NCBI RefSeq assembly: GCF_946481715.1
Contig: NZ_CAMLOV010000080.1
Coordinates: 1 to 23,586, forward strand
Reading direction: 5' to 3'
DNA: 23,586 nt
Origin: an uncultured Mucilaginibacter sp.
GTDB taxonomy: Bacteria > Bacteroidota > Bacteroidia > Sphingobacteriales > Sphingobacteriaceae
In this document: piece by piece, positions 1 through 6,599 of the stretch
Layout: each line of letters starts with the position of its first letter
How positions within the stretch are numbered: position 1 is the first letter of the stretch
The notes under the pieces: generated by a model
Told to the model about the DNA's origin: nothing
The model's database searches: none
The model's input: only the letters and a program-made list of their open reading frames with translations
Made by a program: the position numbers and the translations under genes

Positions 1-2
1 TG

Positions 3-68
3 TTATATAAAGCTAATTCTGTTACCGAATTATCTGACCTTTACAGCAATGACGTATTTATAATATAG
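3..68 (+). CDS. C-terminal end of an unidentified protein (partial)
   Basis: Frame 3 is open from the window edge to a TAG at 66-68 and reads LYKANSVTELSDLYSNDVFI-I, a composition that looks like a normal protein C-terminus. A strong hairpin terminator follows 7 nt after the stop, which supports this frame as the real gene end. Too little is present to name a family. The other two forward frames also stop within about 65 nt, so the frame choice rests on composition and the terminator. Confidence 0.45.
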   Translation, partial: LYKANSVTELSDLYSNDVFII

Positions 69-75
69 GTAACGC

Positions 76-107
76 AAAAAACCCGGTGTGGCTGCACCGG
101 GTTTTTT
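76..107. terminator. Bidirectional intrinsic terminator
   Basis: The 7-bp perfect stem CCCGGTG (82-88) / CACCGGG (95-101) with a 6-nt loop is flanked by A6 (76-81) and T6 (102-107). It therefore has a U-tract on both strands. It sits between two convergent genes, the partial + strand gene ending at 68 and the minus-strand Hc1-like gene ending at 137, and can serve both. Confidence 0.85.
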
Positions 108-136
108 AATGAAGTAAATAATTTTTTCGCGGCAGT

Positions 137-313
137 TTACGCTTTGTTTTTTGATTCCTGAACTTCCAACCGGATGGCTTGCGCTAAGTTCTTAAGGTCC
201 TGCATACCTTTGCGAACACGTGTGCCGGCTGCGCTATTGCCCTTGTTATAAAATTTGTCGGCATCAGCTTCAAGGGATGCAACCAGCTCTTTTACTTCAG
301 TGAATTTTTTCAT
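137..313 (-). CDS. Histone H1-like protein (Hc1 family), short form
   Basis: A 58-residue protein starting MKKFTEVKELVASLEADADK and containing FYNKGNSAAGTRVRKGMQDL. This matches my knowledge of the Hc1/histone H1-like family that is widespread in Bacteroidetes as a protein of about 57-60 residues. It is predicted to be a small, mostly helical nucleoid-associated DNA-binding protein. The chlamydial Hc1/Hc2 type carries a long Lys/Ala/Pro tail; here the protein stops at ...VQESKNKA, so only the helical core is present. The ATG at 313 is preceded by AAAGGAAG, a Shine-Dalgarno-like run unusual for this phylum. It is monocistronic and convergent with the gene ending at 68, sharing the terminator at 76-107. 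No clear TAnnTTTG promoter is visible upstream. Family identification is good; function in this organism is inferred. Confidence 0.85.
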   Translation of the reverse strand: MKKFTEVKELVASLEADADKFYNKGNSAAGTRVRKGMQDLKNLAQAIRLEVQESKNKA

Positions 314-635
314 TGTGAACTTCCTTTAAAATTTTGAGGTTTATTGTTTTAATTAAAGCTAATCTAAATGCTTTTTTTTAGAATAAAAACTTTTAAAGTT
401 TAAAAATAGTGGCTTTAAAGTGCTTTTTTTCCACATTTTTGGCTAACGTGCGTTAAAAAAAATTGAACCCCGCATCAAAAAACTCGCCCTCTTTCTTTAC
501 ATCATAATATTGTTTAACGAAAATTAACCATTGTGTAATTAAATTATTTAGCACTAAATTAACTACCCGCATTTTGCCTTGGGTTCCAACATCTTACATC
601 TAACAGAGCGCAGCGCCATTAGCACATAAAAAAAG
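314..635. other. AT-rich intergenic region, no gene seen
   Basis: About 320 nt between the Hc1-like gene (start 313) and the terminator of the next gene. It is AT-rich with homopolymer runs and must hold the Hc1 promoter, but no -7 TAnnTTTG match was found on the minus strand. One isolated TTTTCCACA (DnaA-box-like) lies at 427-435. No coding frame, tRNA or repeat array is apparent. Confidence 0.6.
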
Positions 636-661
636 AAAAGCCCGGCTAAACCGGGCTTTTT
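636..661 (-). terminator. Intrinsic terminator downstream of the alpha-oxoamine synthase gene
   Basis: A 10-bp perfect inverted repeat AAAAGCCCGG (636-645) / CCGGGCTTTT (651-660) with a 5-nt loop. The A-rich side gives a U-tract on the minus strand, 21 nt after the stop codon at 682-684. It could also work on the + strand, but no + strand gene ends nearby. Confidence 0.8.
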
Positions 662-681
662 ATCTTCTGTATTATTTCGTC

Positions 682-1926
682 TTAGGCTATCGCCATTTTA
701 TTTTCTTTATAGTATCCCGCTTTCAACTTCTCCGCAACTTCACTAAAAGCGTCTAATGTGCGTTCCACGTCGGCAAGGGTGTGCATGGCAGTAGGTATCA
801 GCCTAAGTTCTATAAGCCCTTTAGGTATTACCGGGTACACAACTATCGAACAAAATATGCTGTAGTTCTCGCGCAGGTCCATGGTTAGGCTGGTTGCCTC
901 GTTCAGTTCGCCTTTCAAAAAAACCGGAGTAACCATGGTATTGGTAATGCCAATATCAAAGCCATGCGCTACCAGGCCGTTTTGTAAAGCCTTTGCTATA
1001 AGCCATAACTGCCCACGTAACTCCGGGTTTGATTTTAGCAACTCGAAACGTTTTTTAAGCCCCAGCACCATTGGCATAGGCAGAGCCTTGGCAAATGTTT
1101 GCGAGCGCATGTTATAACGCAGGTAATTAATGATCTCGTTATCCGAAGCTACAAAAGCGCCGATGCCAGCCATAGATTTAGCGAAAGTACCGAAGTACAC
1201 ATCCACGCCATCAATGCAATCCTGCTCTTCGTGCGTGCCGGCACCGGTTGGCCCCATGGTACCAAAACCATGCGCATCATCAATCAGCAGGCGGAAATTA
1301 TATTTCTCTTTCAGTGCGATGATCTCTTTGAGCTTACCCTGCGCGCCCGACATCCCAAACACACCCTCGGTGATCAGCAAGATCCCTCCGCCGGTTTGCT
1401 CGGTTAGTTTCGAGGCGCGTTCCAGTTGTTTTTCGCAGCTTTCTATATCATTGTGCTGGTAAACAAAGCGCTTACCCATATGCAGGCGTACGCCATCTAC
1501 AATACATGCATGCGATTCGGCATCATAAACCACAACATCGTTGCGGTCAACCAATGCATCTATTATCGATACCATCCCCTGGTAGCCATAGTTCAATAAA
1601 AAAGCGGCATCCTTGCCTACAAATTCGGCCAGGTTATTTTCCAGTTCTTCGTGGTGTTTGGTATTACCGCTCATCATCCTGGCACCCATCGGGTACGCCA
1701 TACCGTAATCGGCAGCGGCTTGCGCATCAGCTTCGCGTACTTCGGGGTGGTTGGCTAAGCCCAGGTAATTATTCAGGCTCCAAACCAAATGCTCTTTGCC
1801 ATTAAACATCATGTGCGGATGTATCTCCCCCTCTAAGCGCGGGAACGAAAAGTACCCGTGCGACCATTTCTGATGCTGCCCTATCGGGCCGCCCATATTT
1901 TTATTTATCTTATCAAACAGATCCAA
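682..1926 (-). CDS. PLP-dependent alpha-oxoamine synthase (serine palmitoyltransferase / cysteate acyltransferase / KBL-like)
   Basis: A 414-residue fold-type I PLP enzyme of the alpha-oxoamine synthase family. These enzymes condense an amino acid with an acyl-CoA or acyl-ACP, with loss of CO2. Visible motifs: the substrate-loop NNYLGLANHPEV near 52-63, the PLP-stacking His of ESHACIVDG (H139), DDAHGFG (D216-G222), and the Schiff-base Lys in FGTFAKSMAG (K250). Length is slightly over the usual 390-400. Substrate is not decided by these motifs. The family members with this N-terminus (LFDKI...GGP.G, then GYFSFPRLEG) are, from memory, the Bacteroidetes type studied for sphingolipid or sulfonolipid base synthesis, so SPT or cysteate C-acyltransferase is more likely than BioF or Kbl. 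The start codon is TTG (plus-strand caa 1924-1926): an in-frame TAA lies five codons upstream and no ATG is available before residue 11. It has its own promoter and terminator, so it is probably monocistronic. Confidence 0.85.
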   Translation of the reverse strand: MDLFDKINKNMGGPIGQHQKWSHGYFSFPRLEGEIHPHMMFNGKEHLVWSLNNYLGLANHPEVREADAQAAADYGMAYPMGARMMSGNTKHHEELENNLAEFVGKDAAFLLNYGYQGMVSIIDALVDRNDVVVYDAESHACIVDGVRLHMGKRFVYQHNDIESCEKQLERASKLTEQTGGGILLITEGVFGMSGAQGKLKEIIALKEKYNFRLLIDDAHGFGTMGPTGAGTHEEQDCIDGVDVYFGTFAKSMAGIGAFVASDNEIINYLRYNMRSQTFAKALPMPMVLGLKKRFELLKSNPELRGQLWLIAKALQNGLVAHGFDIGITNTMVTPVFLKGELNEATSLTMDLRENYSIFCSIVVYPVIPKGLIELRLIPTAMHTLADVERTLDAFSEVAEKLKAGYYKENKMAIA

Positions 1927-1961
1927 ATTGCAAATCTTTTAATGTTCGTTTTATTTTATTG

Positions 1962-1992
1962 CAAATATACCCATAAAACGCCCCCTATCAAA
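1962..1992 (-). promoter_or_regulatory. Bacteroidetes-type promoter for the alpha-oxoamine synthase gene
   Basis: On the minus strand, TTTG (plus-strand 1989-1992), a 19-nt spacer, then TATATTTG (1962-1969). This fits the sigma-ABfr consensus known from Bacteroidetes (-33 TTTG, -7 TAnnTTTG). Transcription would begin near 1955, giving a leader of about 30 nt before the TTG start at 1926, which supports that start. Confidence 0.65.
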
Positions 1993-2028
1993 CGTTATTA
2001 CTTTTTATGATAGTTTATAACATTAAGA

Positions 2029-2110
2029 GAAACAAGAGGGAAGAAACGAGAATCGAGAGACAAGAAGCAAGAGACGAGAAACAAGAATCAAGAATCAAGA
2101 GACCAGACCT
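2029..2110. repeat. Degenerate purine-rich CAAGAnnCAAGA repeat tract
   Basis: Imperfect tandem units such as GAGACAAGA, CAAGAAGCAAGA and CAAGAATCAAGA fill this stretch downstream of the ftsZ terminator. TCAAGAATCAAGA (2088-2100) is repeated in inverse at 2160-2172, on the other side of the terminator. AGAATCGAGAGACAAGA (2049-2065) recurs exactly, in inverse, at 12030-12046. No open frame of interest crosses it. Confidence 0.7.
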
Positions 2111-2121
2111 TTTATAACGCA

Positions 2122-2152
2122 CAAAAAAAGCAGGATAAAATTTATCCTGCTT
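2122..2152 (-). terminator. Intrinsic terminator at the end of the dcw cluster (after ftsZ)
   Basis: A nearly perfect palindrome centred on 2140 pairs 2128-2139 with 2141-2152 (up to 12 bp, realistically a stem with a small AT loop). The plus-strand A-run at 2123-2129 becomes a U-tract on the minus strand. It lies about 45 nt after the ftsZ stop and closes the operon. Confidence 0.8.
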
Positions 2153-2156
2153 CCTT

Positions 2157-2187
2157 TTGTCTTGATTCTTGACTCTTATGTCTTGTA
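2157..2187. repeat. Inverted copy of the CAAGA repeat tract
   Basis: TCTTGATTCTTGA at 2160-2172 is the exact reverse complement of 2088-2100, followed by TCTTATGTCTTG. Together with the 2029-2110 tract it brackets the ftsZ terminator as an outer inverted repeat. Confidence 0.65.
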
Positions 2188-2194
2188 TCTAAAG

Positions 2195-3805
2195 TTAATC
2201 TACGTTATCGTGCAGAAAAGAATTGTTATTTTTTATTTCTGTTTTACCTTCATCATCGGTCATTAAAGAGAACCTGGAGATTTGGCTCTCGTCCGACTGC
2301 GGGGTTTGTTGCAGCGCCACTTCCTTGCGTTTGTAGGCTGGTACATTCTCCATCTCCTGGATGTTGCCGTTGCGCAGTTTCATGCTCAGGTCTTTTAAAC
2401 GCATGATACGCTCGCGCGATTTACGCAATTGCTCCTCTATCGATTCGTCGGTTTTATTTTCATCGGCGTTTACAATAGGTTCCGGCTCGGGTTGTTTTTC
2501 TTCTACAACCGGAGGCGGGGTAAAGTCCATCACCGTATCGGCTATTTTAAATGTAAAGCCCGATTCGTCCTCTGGTTCTTCGGCAATTTCTTCCGGCTCT
2601 TCTTCGGTTAAGTTAAAACGTACAACTTCGCGCTGCTCTGCCTTATCCTGCTCTTCCGCTTTGGCAAACAAATCAAACAAACCGGTTTGTTTTGGCGCAT
2701 CTTTCATTTTCATGTAAGGCTGCGTAGTCATTTCCGCATCAGGTTTTACCGCATTTATAAACTCGTTTACCGGTTTAACCAATGGTGCCGGCTCGGGTAT
2801 CAGCATGCTTACAACTTTTTTGTTGCTATGCTCTTTTTCGCGTTCATCCTTAGTTTGGAAACCGGTAGCAATAATAGTTACCGATAAACTTTCGCCCAAA
2901 TTATCGTCCTTACAATTACCCCATATCAGGTCGGCAGCCAAACCGGCTTCTTCCTGTATGTAATCGGTAATTATAGTAACCTCATCCATAGTTACTTCAT
3001 TCTCGCCTGATGTAATATTCAGTAAGATGTAACGCGCGCCTTCAATTTCGTTATCCTTTAACAATGGCGACGCCAGGGCACCTTCCACCGCTTTTAATGC
3101 ACGGTTTTCGCCATCGGCAGTGCAGCTACCCATGATAGATACGCCGCTGTCTTTCATTACGGTGCGTACATCCTTAAAGTCGACGTTTATATAGCCCGGC
3201 AACGTAATAATTTCGGCAATGCCTTTTGCAGCAGTCGTTAAAATATCATCTGCCTGTGCAAATGCCGAACTCATGGTTAAGTTGCCAAATATTTGGCGCA
3301 GCCTGTCGTTAGAAATTACCAGGAACGAATCCACGTATTTCTTCAGCTCTTCCATCCCCTCTTCGGCCTGCATGCGGCGGCGTTTGCCCTCGAATGAGAA
3401 TGGGGTTGTGATGATACCAACCGTAAGTATATCCAATTCGCGCGCGGCCTTGGCAATAATAGGGCTTGCGCCTGTACCTGTACCACCACCCATACCAGCT
3501 GTAATAAACAACATTTTGGTATTTGCGCCGAGCATTTGTTTAATATCGTCGATATTTTCGATAGCGGAGTTTTTGCCTACTTCGGGTATGGAGCCTGCGC
3601 CCATGCCTTCGGTTAAGCTTGCACCTAATTGTACCTTATTAGGGATTGGGCTAAGCTCCAATGCCTGCGCATCTGTATTACATATAATAAAGTCGACACC
3701 CTTGATACCTTGCCTGTACATGTGGTTTACCGCGTTGCCGCCACCACCGCCAACACCAATTACCTTGATGATCGCCGATTTTTCTTTTAACATCTCAAAC
3801 TGCAT
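2195..3805 (-). CDS. ftsZ: Cell division GTPase FtsZ
   Basis: Tubulin-like GTPase of 536 residues that polymerises into the Z ring at midcell. The GTP-binding region shows GVGGGGGNA near 17-25 and the tubulin signature GGGTGTG at 106-112. The T7 catalytic loop is NVDFKDVR at 207-214 (N207, D209, D212). The globular core ends near residue 317. A long acidic linker (about 318-480) follows, much longer than in E. coli FtsZ (383 residues in total). The conserved C-terminal-peptide-like motif NVPAYKRK is at 487-494, but 42 more residues follow, ending SFLHDNVD, a tail I associate with Bacteroidetes FtsZ. It is the last gene of the dcw cluster, 219 nt after ftsA, separated by a REP-like palindrome and a cluster of DnaA-box-like sites. 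A terminator follows at 2122-2152. Long acidic and low-complexity linkers are expected for the family. Identification is certain. Confidence 0.98.
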   Translation of the reverse strand: MQFEMLKEKSAIIKVIGVGGGGGNAVNHMYRQGIKGVDFIICNTDAQALELSPIPNKVQLGASLTEGMGAGSIPEVGKNSAIENIDDIKQMLGANTKMLFITAGMGGGTGTGASPIIAKAARELDILTVGIITTPFSFEGKRRRMQAEEGMEELKKYVDSFLVISNDRLRQIFGNLTMSSAFAQADDILTTAAKGIAEIITLPGYINVDFKDVRTVMKDSGVSIMGSCTADGENRALKAVEGALASPLLKDNEIEGARYILLNITSGENEVTMDEVTIITDYIQEEAGLAADLIWGNCKDDNLGESLSVTIIATGFQTKDEREKEHSNKKVVSMLIPEPAPLVKPVNEFINAVKPDAEMTTQPYMKMKDAPKQTGLFDLFAKAEEQDKAEQREVVRFNLTEEEPEEIAEEPEDESGFTFKIADTVMDFTPPPVVEEKQPEPEPIVNADENKTDESIEEQLRKSRERIMRLKDLSMKLRNGNIQEMENVPAYKRKEVALQQTPQSDESQISRFSLMTDDEGKTEIKNNNSFLHDNVD

Positions 3806-3872
3806 AATCCTTGTTTTTCAGTTGTTTGTGGTTTGATGATTAGATAGTTTTCCTTAATGTAATAATAGGGGT

Positions 3873-3932
3873 TTTTCCACAGGGTTTTTCCACAAATGTG
3901 AATATTGTGGAAAAGTTAACTAATGTGAATAA
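3873..3932. promoter_or_regulatory. Cluster of five DnaA-box-like sites upstream of ftsZ
   Basis: Within 60 nt: TTTTCCACA at 3873-3881 and 3886-3894 on the plus strand; on the minus strand TTTTCCACA (3906-3914), TTATTCACA (3924-3932) and ATATTCACA (3897-3905). Four fit TTWTNCACA fully and the fifth has one mismatch in the first base. Two lie in direct repeat 13 nt apart, and the 10-mer AATGTGAATA is duplicated (3895-3904 and 3922-3931). The surrounding sequence is AT-rich. The cluster is 68-127 nt upstream of the ftsZ start. It could be a DnaA-responsive control site for ftsZ or an origin-like element; the sequence does not tell which. Confidence 0.6.
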
Positions 3933-3940
3933 ATATTAAC

Positions 3941-4020
3941 CAGCCCCACCCAAACCCTCCCCGGAAGGGAGGGCTTTAAAAGTCTCCCCTACCGGGGGAG
4001 ATTTAGAGGGGGCTGGCTGG
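3941..4020. repeat. REP-like palindromic element between ftsA and ftsZ
   Basis: Nested inverted repeats: outer CAGCCCC (3941-3947) / GGGGCTG (4009-4015), with two inner GC-rich hairpins, CCCTCCC/GGGAGGG (3955-3961/3967-3973) and CTCCCC/GGGGAG (3984-3989/3995-4000). It starts 5 nt after the ftsA stop. C- and G-rich cruciform elements of this kind are common between genes in Bacteroidetes, from general knowledge. As RNA it would be a stable multi-hairpin able to attenuate or stabilise the ftsA 3' end. Confidence 0.7.
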
Positions 4021-4024
4021 CTCC

Positions 4025-5371
4025 CTATTTCAAAAAGTCCTCATCCTTTATATCATCCTTAATAAATTTCTTGCCCGATTCTAATATTTTGCCCAACAGG
4101 CCAAACTTACGGTCGTCGGTATATTTTGCTTTTTCTATTTTGGCTGCCACCGGCGCTACCTGTGTAATGCCGTTGTATTCCATTTTTTGGATACCTTTTA
4201 TCAACAGGCCAATACCTGTTGCAAAAGTTGGGCTTTGCAGGTCTTCGTACACATTCTTTGGCAACAACTCGTTTTTGGCCAAATGCTCGTTAGGGTAACC
4301 TATGCGGCAATCAAGCCCGGTTACAAATTCTATCAGCTGAGTTAGGTGCTTTAACTGGGCACCACCGCCTGTTACTACTATACCGCCAATCAGTTTCTTT
4401 TCGTAGCCTGATGATTTTATTTCGTAGTAAACATGCTCTATGATTTCCTCCATACGGGCCTGTATAACAAAGGCCAGGTTTTTAACCGATATTTCCTTTG
4501 GTTCGCGGCCACGTAAACCGGGTACGCAAACAATCTCGTTCTCTTTGTTTTCCTCTGCCAGTGCCGAACCAAACCTTACCTTCAATTGCTCTGCAATGTT
4601 GCGCATAACCGAGCAGCCTTCGCGGATATCCTCGGTAACGCTGTTACCGCCAAAAGGTATAACTGCGGTATGGCGAATGATACCTTCGTGGAAAATGGCC
4701 ACATCTGTTGTACCGCCGCCTATATCAACCAATACAATGCCTGCCTCTTTTTCCTCGTCGCTCAAAACAGATTCTGACGATGCAAGCGGCTCCAGTATAA
4801 GCTCCTGGCTTTCCAGTTGCGCTTTAGTGACGCACTTTACAATGTTTTTGATAGCCGTTACCTGGCCGGAGATGATATGGAAGTTGGCTTCCAAACGCAC
4901 GCCAGCCATGCCAATAGGGTCTTTTATCCCCGGCTCGCTATCCACGGTAAATTCCTGCGGCAACACGTGGATGATCTCTTCGCCCGGGGGCATCACCAGG
5001 TTGTACATATCCTCTACCAATTTATCTATATCCTTACGGCCTATTTCGGTATTTAAATCCTTACGGGTTATTAATCCGCGGTGCTGCAGGCTTTTTATAT
5101 GCTGGCCCGCAATACCCACATTTACGATGCGGATCTCGACGTTTGATTGCGCACCCGCTACATCTACAGCCTGGGTAATACCCTGCACCGTTTTATCAAT
5201 ATTTGATACCACGCCGCGCGTTACCCCTGCCGATTCGGCCTTGCCTATACCCAGCACCTCAATTTTGCCGTTTTTACTGCGGCGGCCAACAATAGCACAA
5301 ATTTTTGTAGTGCCAATATCCAGCCCCACTACAATTGGCGAACTTTTGTCTTGTGTTGAACTTTTGTCCAT
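4025..5371 (-). CDS. ftsA: Cell division protein FtsA
   Basis: Actin-like ATPase of 448 residues that tethers FtsZ filaments to the membrane and recruits later divisome proteins. The ATP-binding motifs of the actin superfamily are visible: GLDIGTTK (16-23, phosphate 1), DIGGGTTD (216-223, phosphate 2) and VVTGGGAQL (332-340, adenosine). The SHS2/1C subdomain lies between phosphate 1 and phosphate 2, about 85-200. The C-terminus (about 421-440, KFGLLGKILESGKKFIKDD) can form an amphipathic helix, the usual membrane-targeting element, but here it is followed by eight further acidic or mixed residues. It begins 4 nt after ftsQ, so ftsQ and ftsA are translated from the same message. ftsZ follows only after a 219-nt gap. 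Confidence 0.97.
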   Translation of the reverse strand: MDKSSTQDKSSPIVVGLDIGTTKICAIVGRRSKNGKIEVLGIGKAESAGVTRGVVSNIDKTVQGITQAVDVAGAQSNVEIRIVNVGIAGQHIKSLQHRGLITRKDLNTEIGRKDIDKLVEDMYNLVMPPGEEIIHVLPQEFTVDSEPGIKDPIGMAGVRLEANFHIISGQVTAIKNIVKCVTKAQLESQELILEPLASSESVLSDEEKEAGIVLVDIGGGTTDVAIFHEGIIRHTAVIPFGGNSVTEDIREGCSVMRNIAEQLKVRFGSALAEENKENEIVCVPGLRGREPKEISVKNLAFVIQARMEEIIEHVYYEIKSSGYEKKLIGGIVVTGGGAQLKHLTQLIEFVTGLDCRIGYPNEHLAKNELLPKNVYEDLQSPTFATGIGLLIKGIQKMEYNGITQVAPVAAKIEKAKYTDDRKFGLLGKILESGKKFIKDDIKDEDFLK

Positions 5372-5375
5372 ATTG

Positions 5376-6599
5376 TTATTTTTTAATAGATGTCTTTTTA
5401 TCAGTCTTCTTATCTGCGGGTTTCTTTGCCGCAGGCTTGGTTGTTGCCGTTTTAATTGCTGCCTTTTTTTCGGCAGGCTTACTTGCCTTTTTTACTACAG
5501 GCGTTGTTGTGGCCGGCTTTGCCGTGGGCTTATGCAATACCTTTTTACTTTCTATATGGCCTGCAATAGCGTCTTCCACCGTAGGTTTGTGCGTAACAGG
5601 TTTTATTGCAGCCGGCTTAGGCTCTGCTTTTTTTATTACAACAGGCTTCTTTTCCGCAGGCTTATCTGCTACCGGCTCTTCGGCCACCGGCTCGGGCGCT
5701 GCGGCTAATACCGGCGCTTGCGTGGCCAAATCGGTTTTCAAACGCTCCTGTCGGGCTACCCGTGCCGAATCGTCGGCCACTCTCTTTGCCAATGCTTTTG
5801 CGGCGTTCAACGAATCTACCAGGGTTTGGTTTTTAATGCCAATTACCTGGTTGCTGTATTTTATGTTGATGGCCTTGTAAGCATCCCACCCCACCATGGG
5901 CAGCGCTTTTTTGTAAAATGCCTTCAGGTTGCCAAAACGCTGTTCCAACGAATCTGCCGTGCCTACCAATATCCTTTGGTTGCCTACGCGCGGTATCAAC
6001 TCAATCTCATGGTCTTTATTGATGTATATCTGCGCTATCTGTGCATCCCAAAGCGAATCGTTACGGATAAAATCTGCTGTTTTAAATATTTCCTTTGCCA
6101 ATGCCGTATGCAACGAATCAACCTTGTTGGCAAACAGCTCGTCAATGTACCCGTTTGCTGCAATTACCCTGGCGGTAAAGTTTTGCGATAGCGGCATCTT
6201 TAGCCCATGCTGATCCACATAAAAATCCTGGTCGAAACGGTTCATCACCCTCAATATCGGCTGGCGCTGGCTTACTTCTACCTGTATCACGCCATCCATA
6301 TCGGCGTATACTTTGGCTGATTCTACAAATGGGTTGTTCTTTAGCTTTGTTTCCAGGTTGTGCAGGTCAATCCTTTCTATCCGTCGGCCTATCAGGGTGT
6401 GGCTATCCATTTGCAAAATATTGTCTACTTCTACCCTATCGATAAAATAATGGCTGCCGGGTATGTATACCTTTATTGCCTTACAAACAACTTCGCCCTT
6501 TTTTACAGATATAAAACTCATCAGCATCACCAAACCGGCCAGGCTGAGTGTCCAGCCTAATCCAATTAATAATGGTTTCCAGATGCGTTTTTTAAACAT
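5376..6599 (-). CDS. ftsQ: Cell division protein FtsQ/DivIB with a long Lys/Ala/Pro-rich C-terminal tail
   Basis: Bitopic divisome protein of 407 residues: short basic cytoplasmic N-terminus, one transmembrane segment (about 8-32), a POTRA-like region (about 42-110, including YFIDRVEVDNIL) and a periplasmic beta domain ending near INIKYSNQVIGIK (245-257). FtsQ links FtsL-type partners to the division machinery. The remaining roughly 150 residues are unusual: a charged, probably helical stretch (258-293), then a low-complexity tail (about 296-407) with many KPA, KKPA and AEKKP units and a strongly positive end, KKTDKKTSIKK. With an N-in topology this tail would be periplasmic. It is in frame up to the stop 4 nt before ftsA, so it is part of the gene and not a read-through artefact. 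It overlaps murC by 8 nt. Confidence 0.92.
   Translation of the reverse strand: MFKKRIWKPLLIGLGWTLSLAGLVMLMSFISVKKGEVVCKAIKVYIPGSHYFIDRVEVDNILQMDSHTLIGRRIERIDLHNLETKLKNNPFVESAKVYADMDGVIQVEVSQRQPILRVMNRFDQDFYVDQHGLKMPLSQNFTARVIAANGYIDELFANKVDSLHTALAKEIFKTADFIRNDSLWDAQIAQIYINKDHEIELIPRVGNQRILVGTADSLEQRFGNLKAFYKKALPMVGWDAYKAINIKYSNQVIGIKNQTLVDSLNAAKALAKRVADDSARVARQERLKTDLATQAPVLAAAPEPVAEEPVADKPAEKKPVVIKKAEPKPAAIKPVTHKPTVEDAIAGHIESKKVLHKPTAKPATTTPVVKKASKPAEKKAAIKTATTKPAAKKPADKKTDKKTSIKK

Noticed and set aside
427..435. Isolated TTTTCCACA (DnaA-box-like)
   Set aside because: A single 9-mer in AT-rich sequence is likely chance; no second box is nearby.
3219..3836. A 205-codon + strand frame opposite ftsZ
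   Set aside because: It is the shadow of the ftsZ GTPase domain; its Pro- and Ser-rich translation has no recognisable domain.
4440..5708. A 422-codon open frame on the + strand across ftsA and ftsQ
   Set aside because: It lies antisense to two firmly identified genes, its translation is rich in Ser/Cys/Arg with no family motif, and long antisense frames are expected opposite genes with this codon use.
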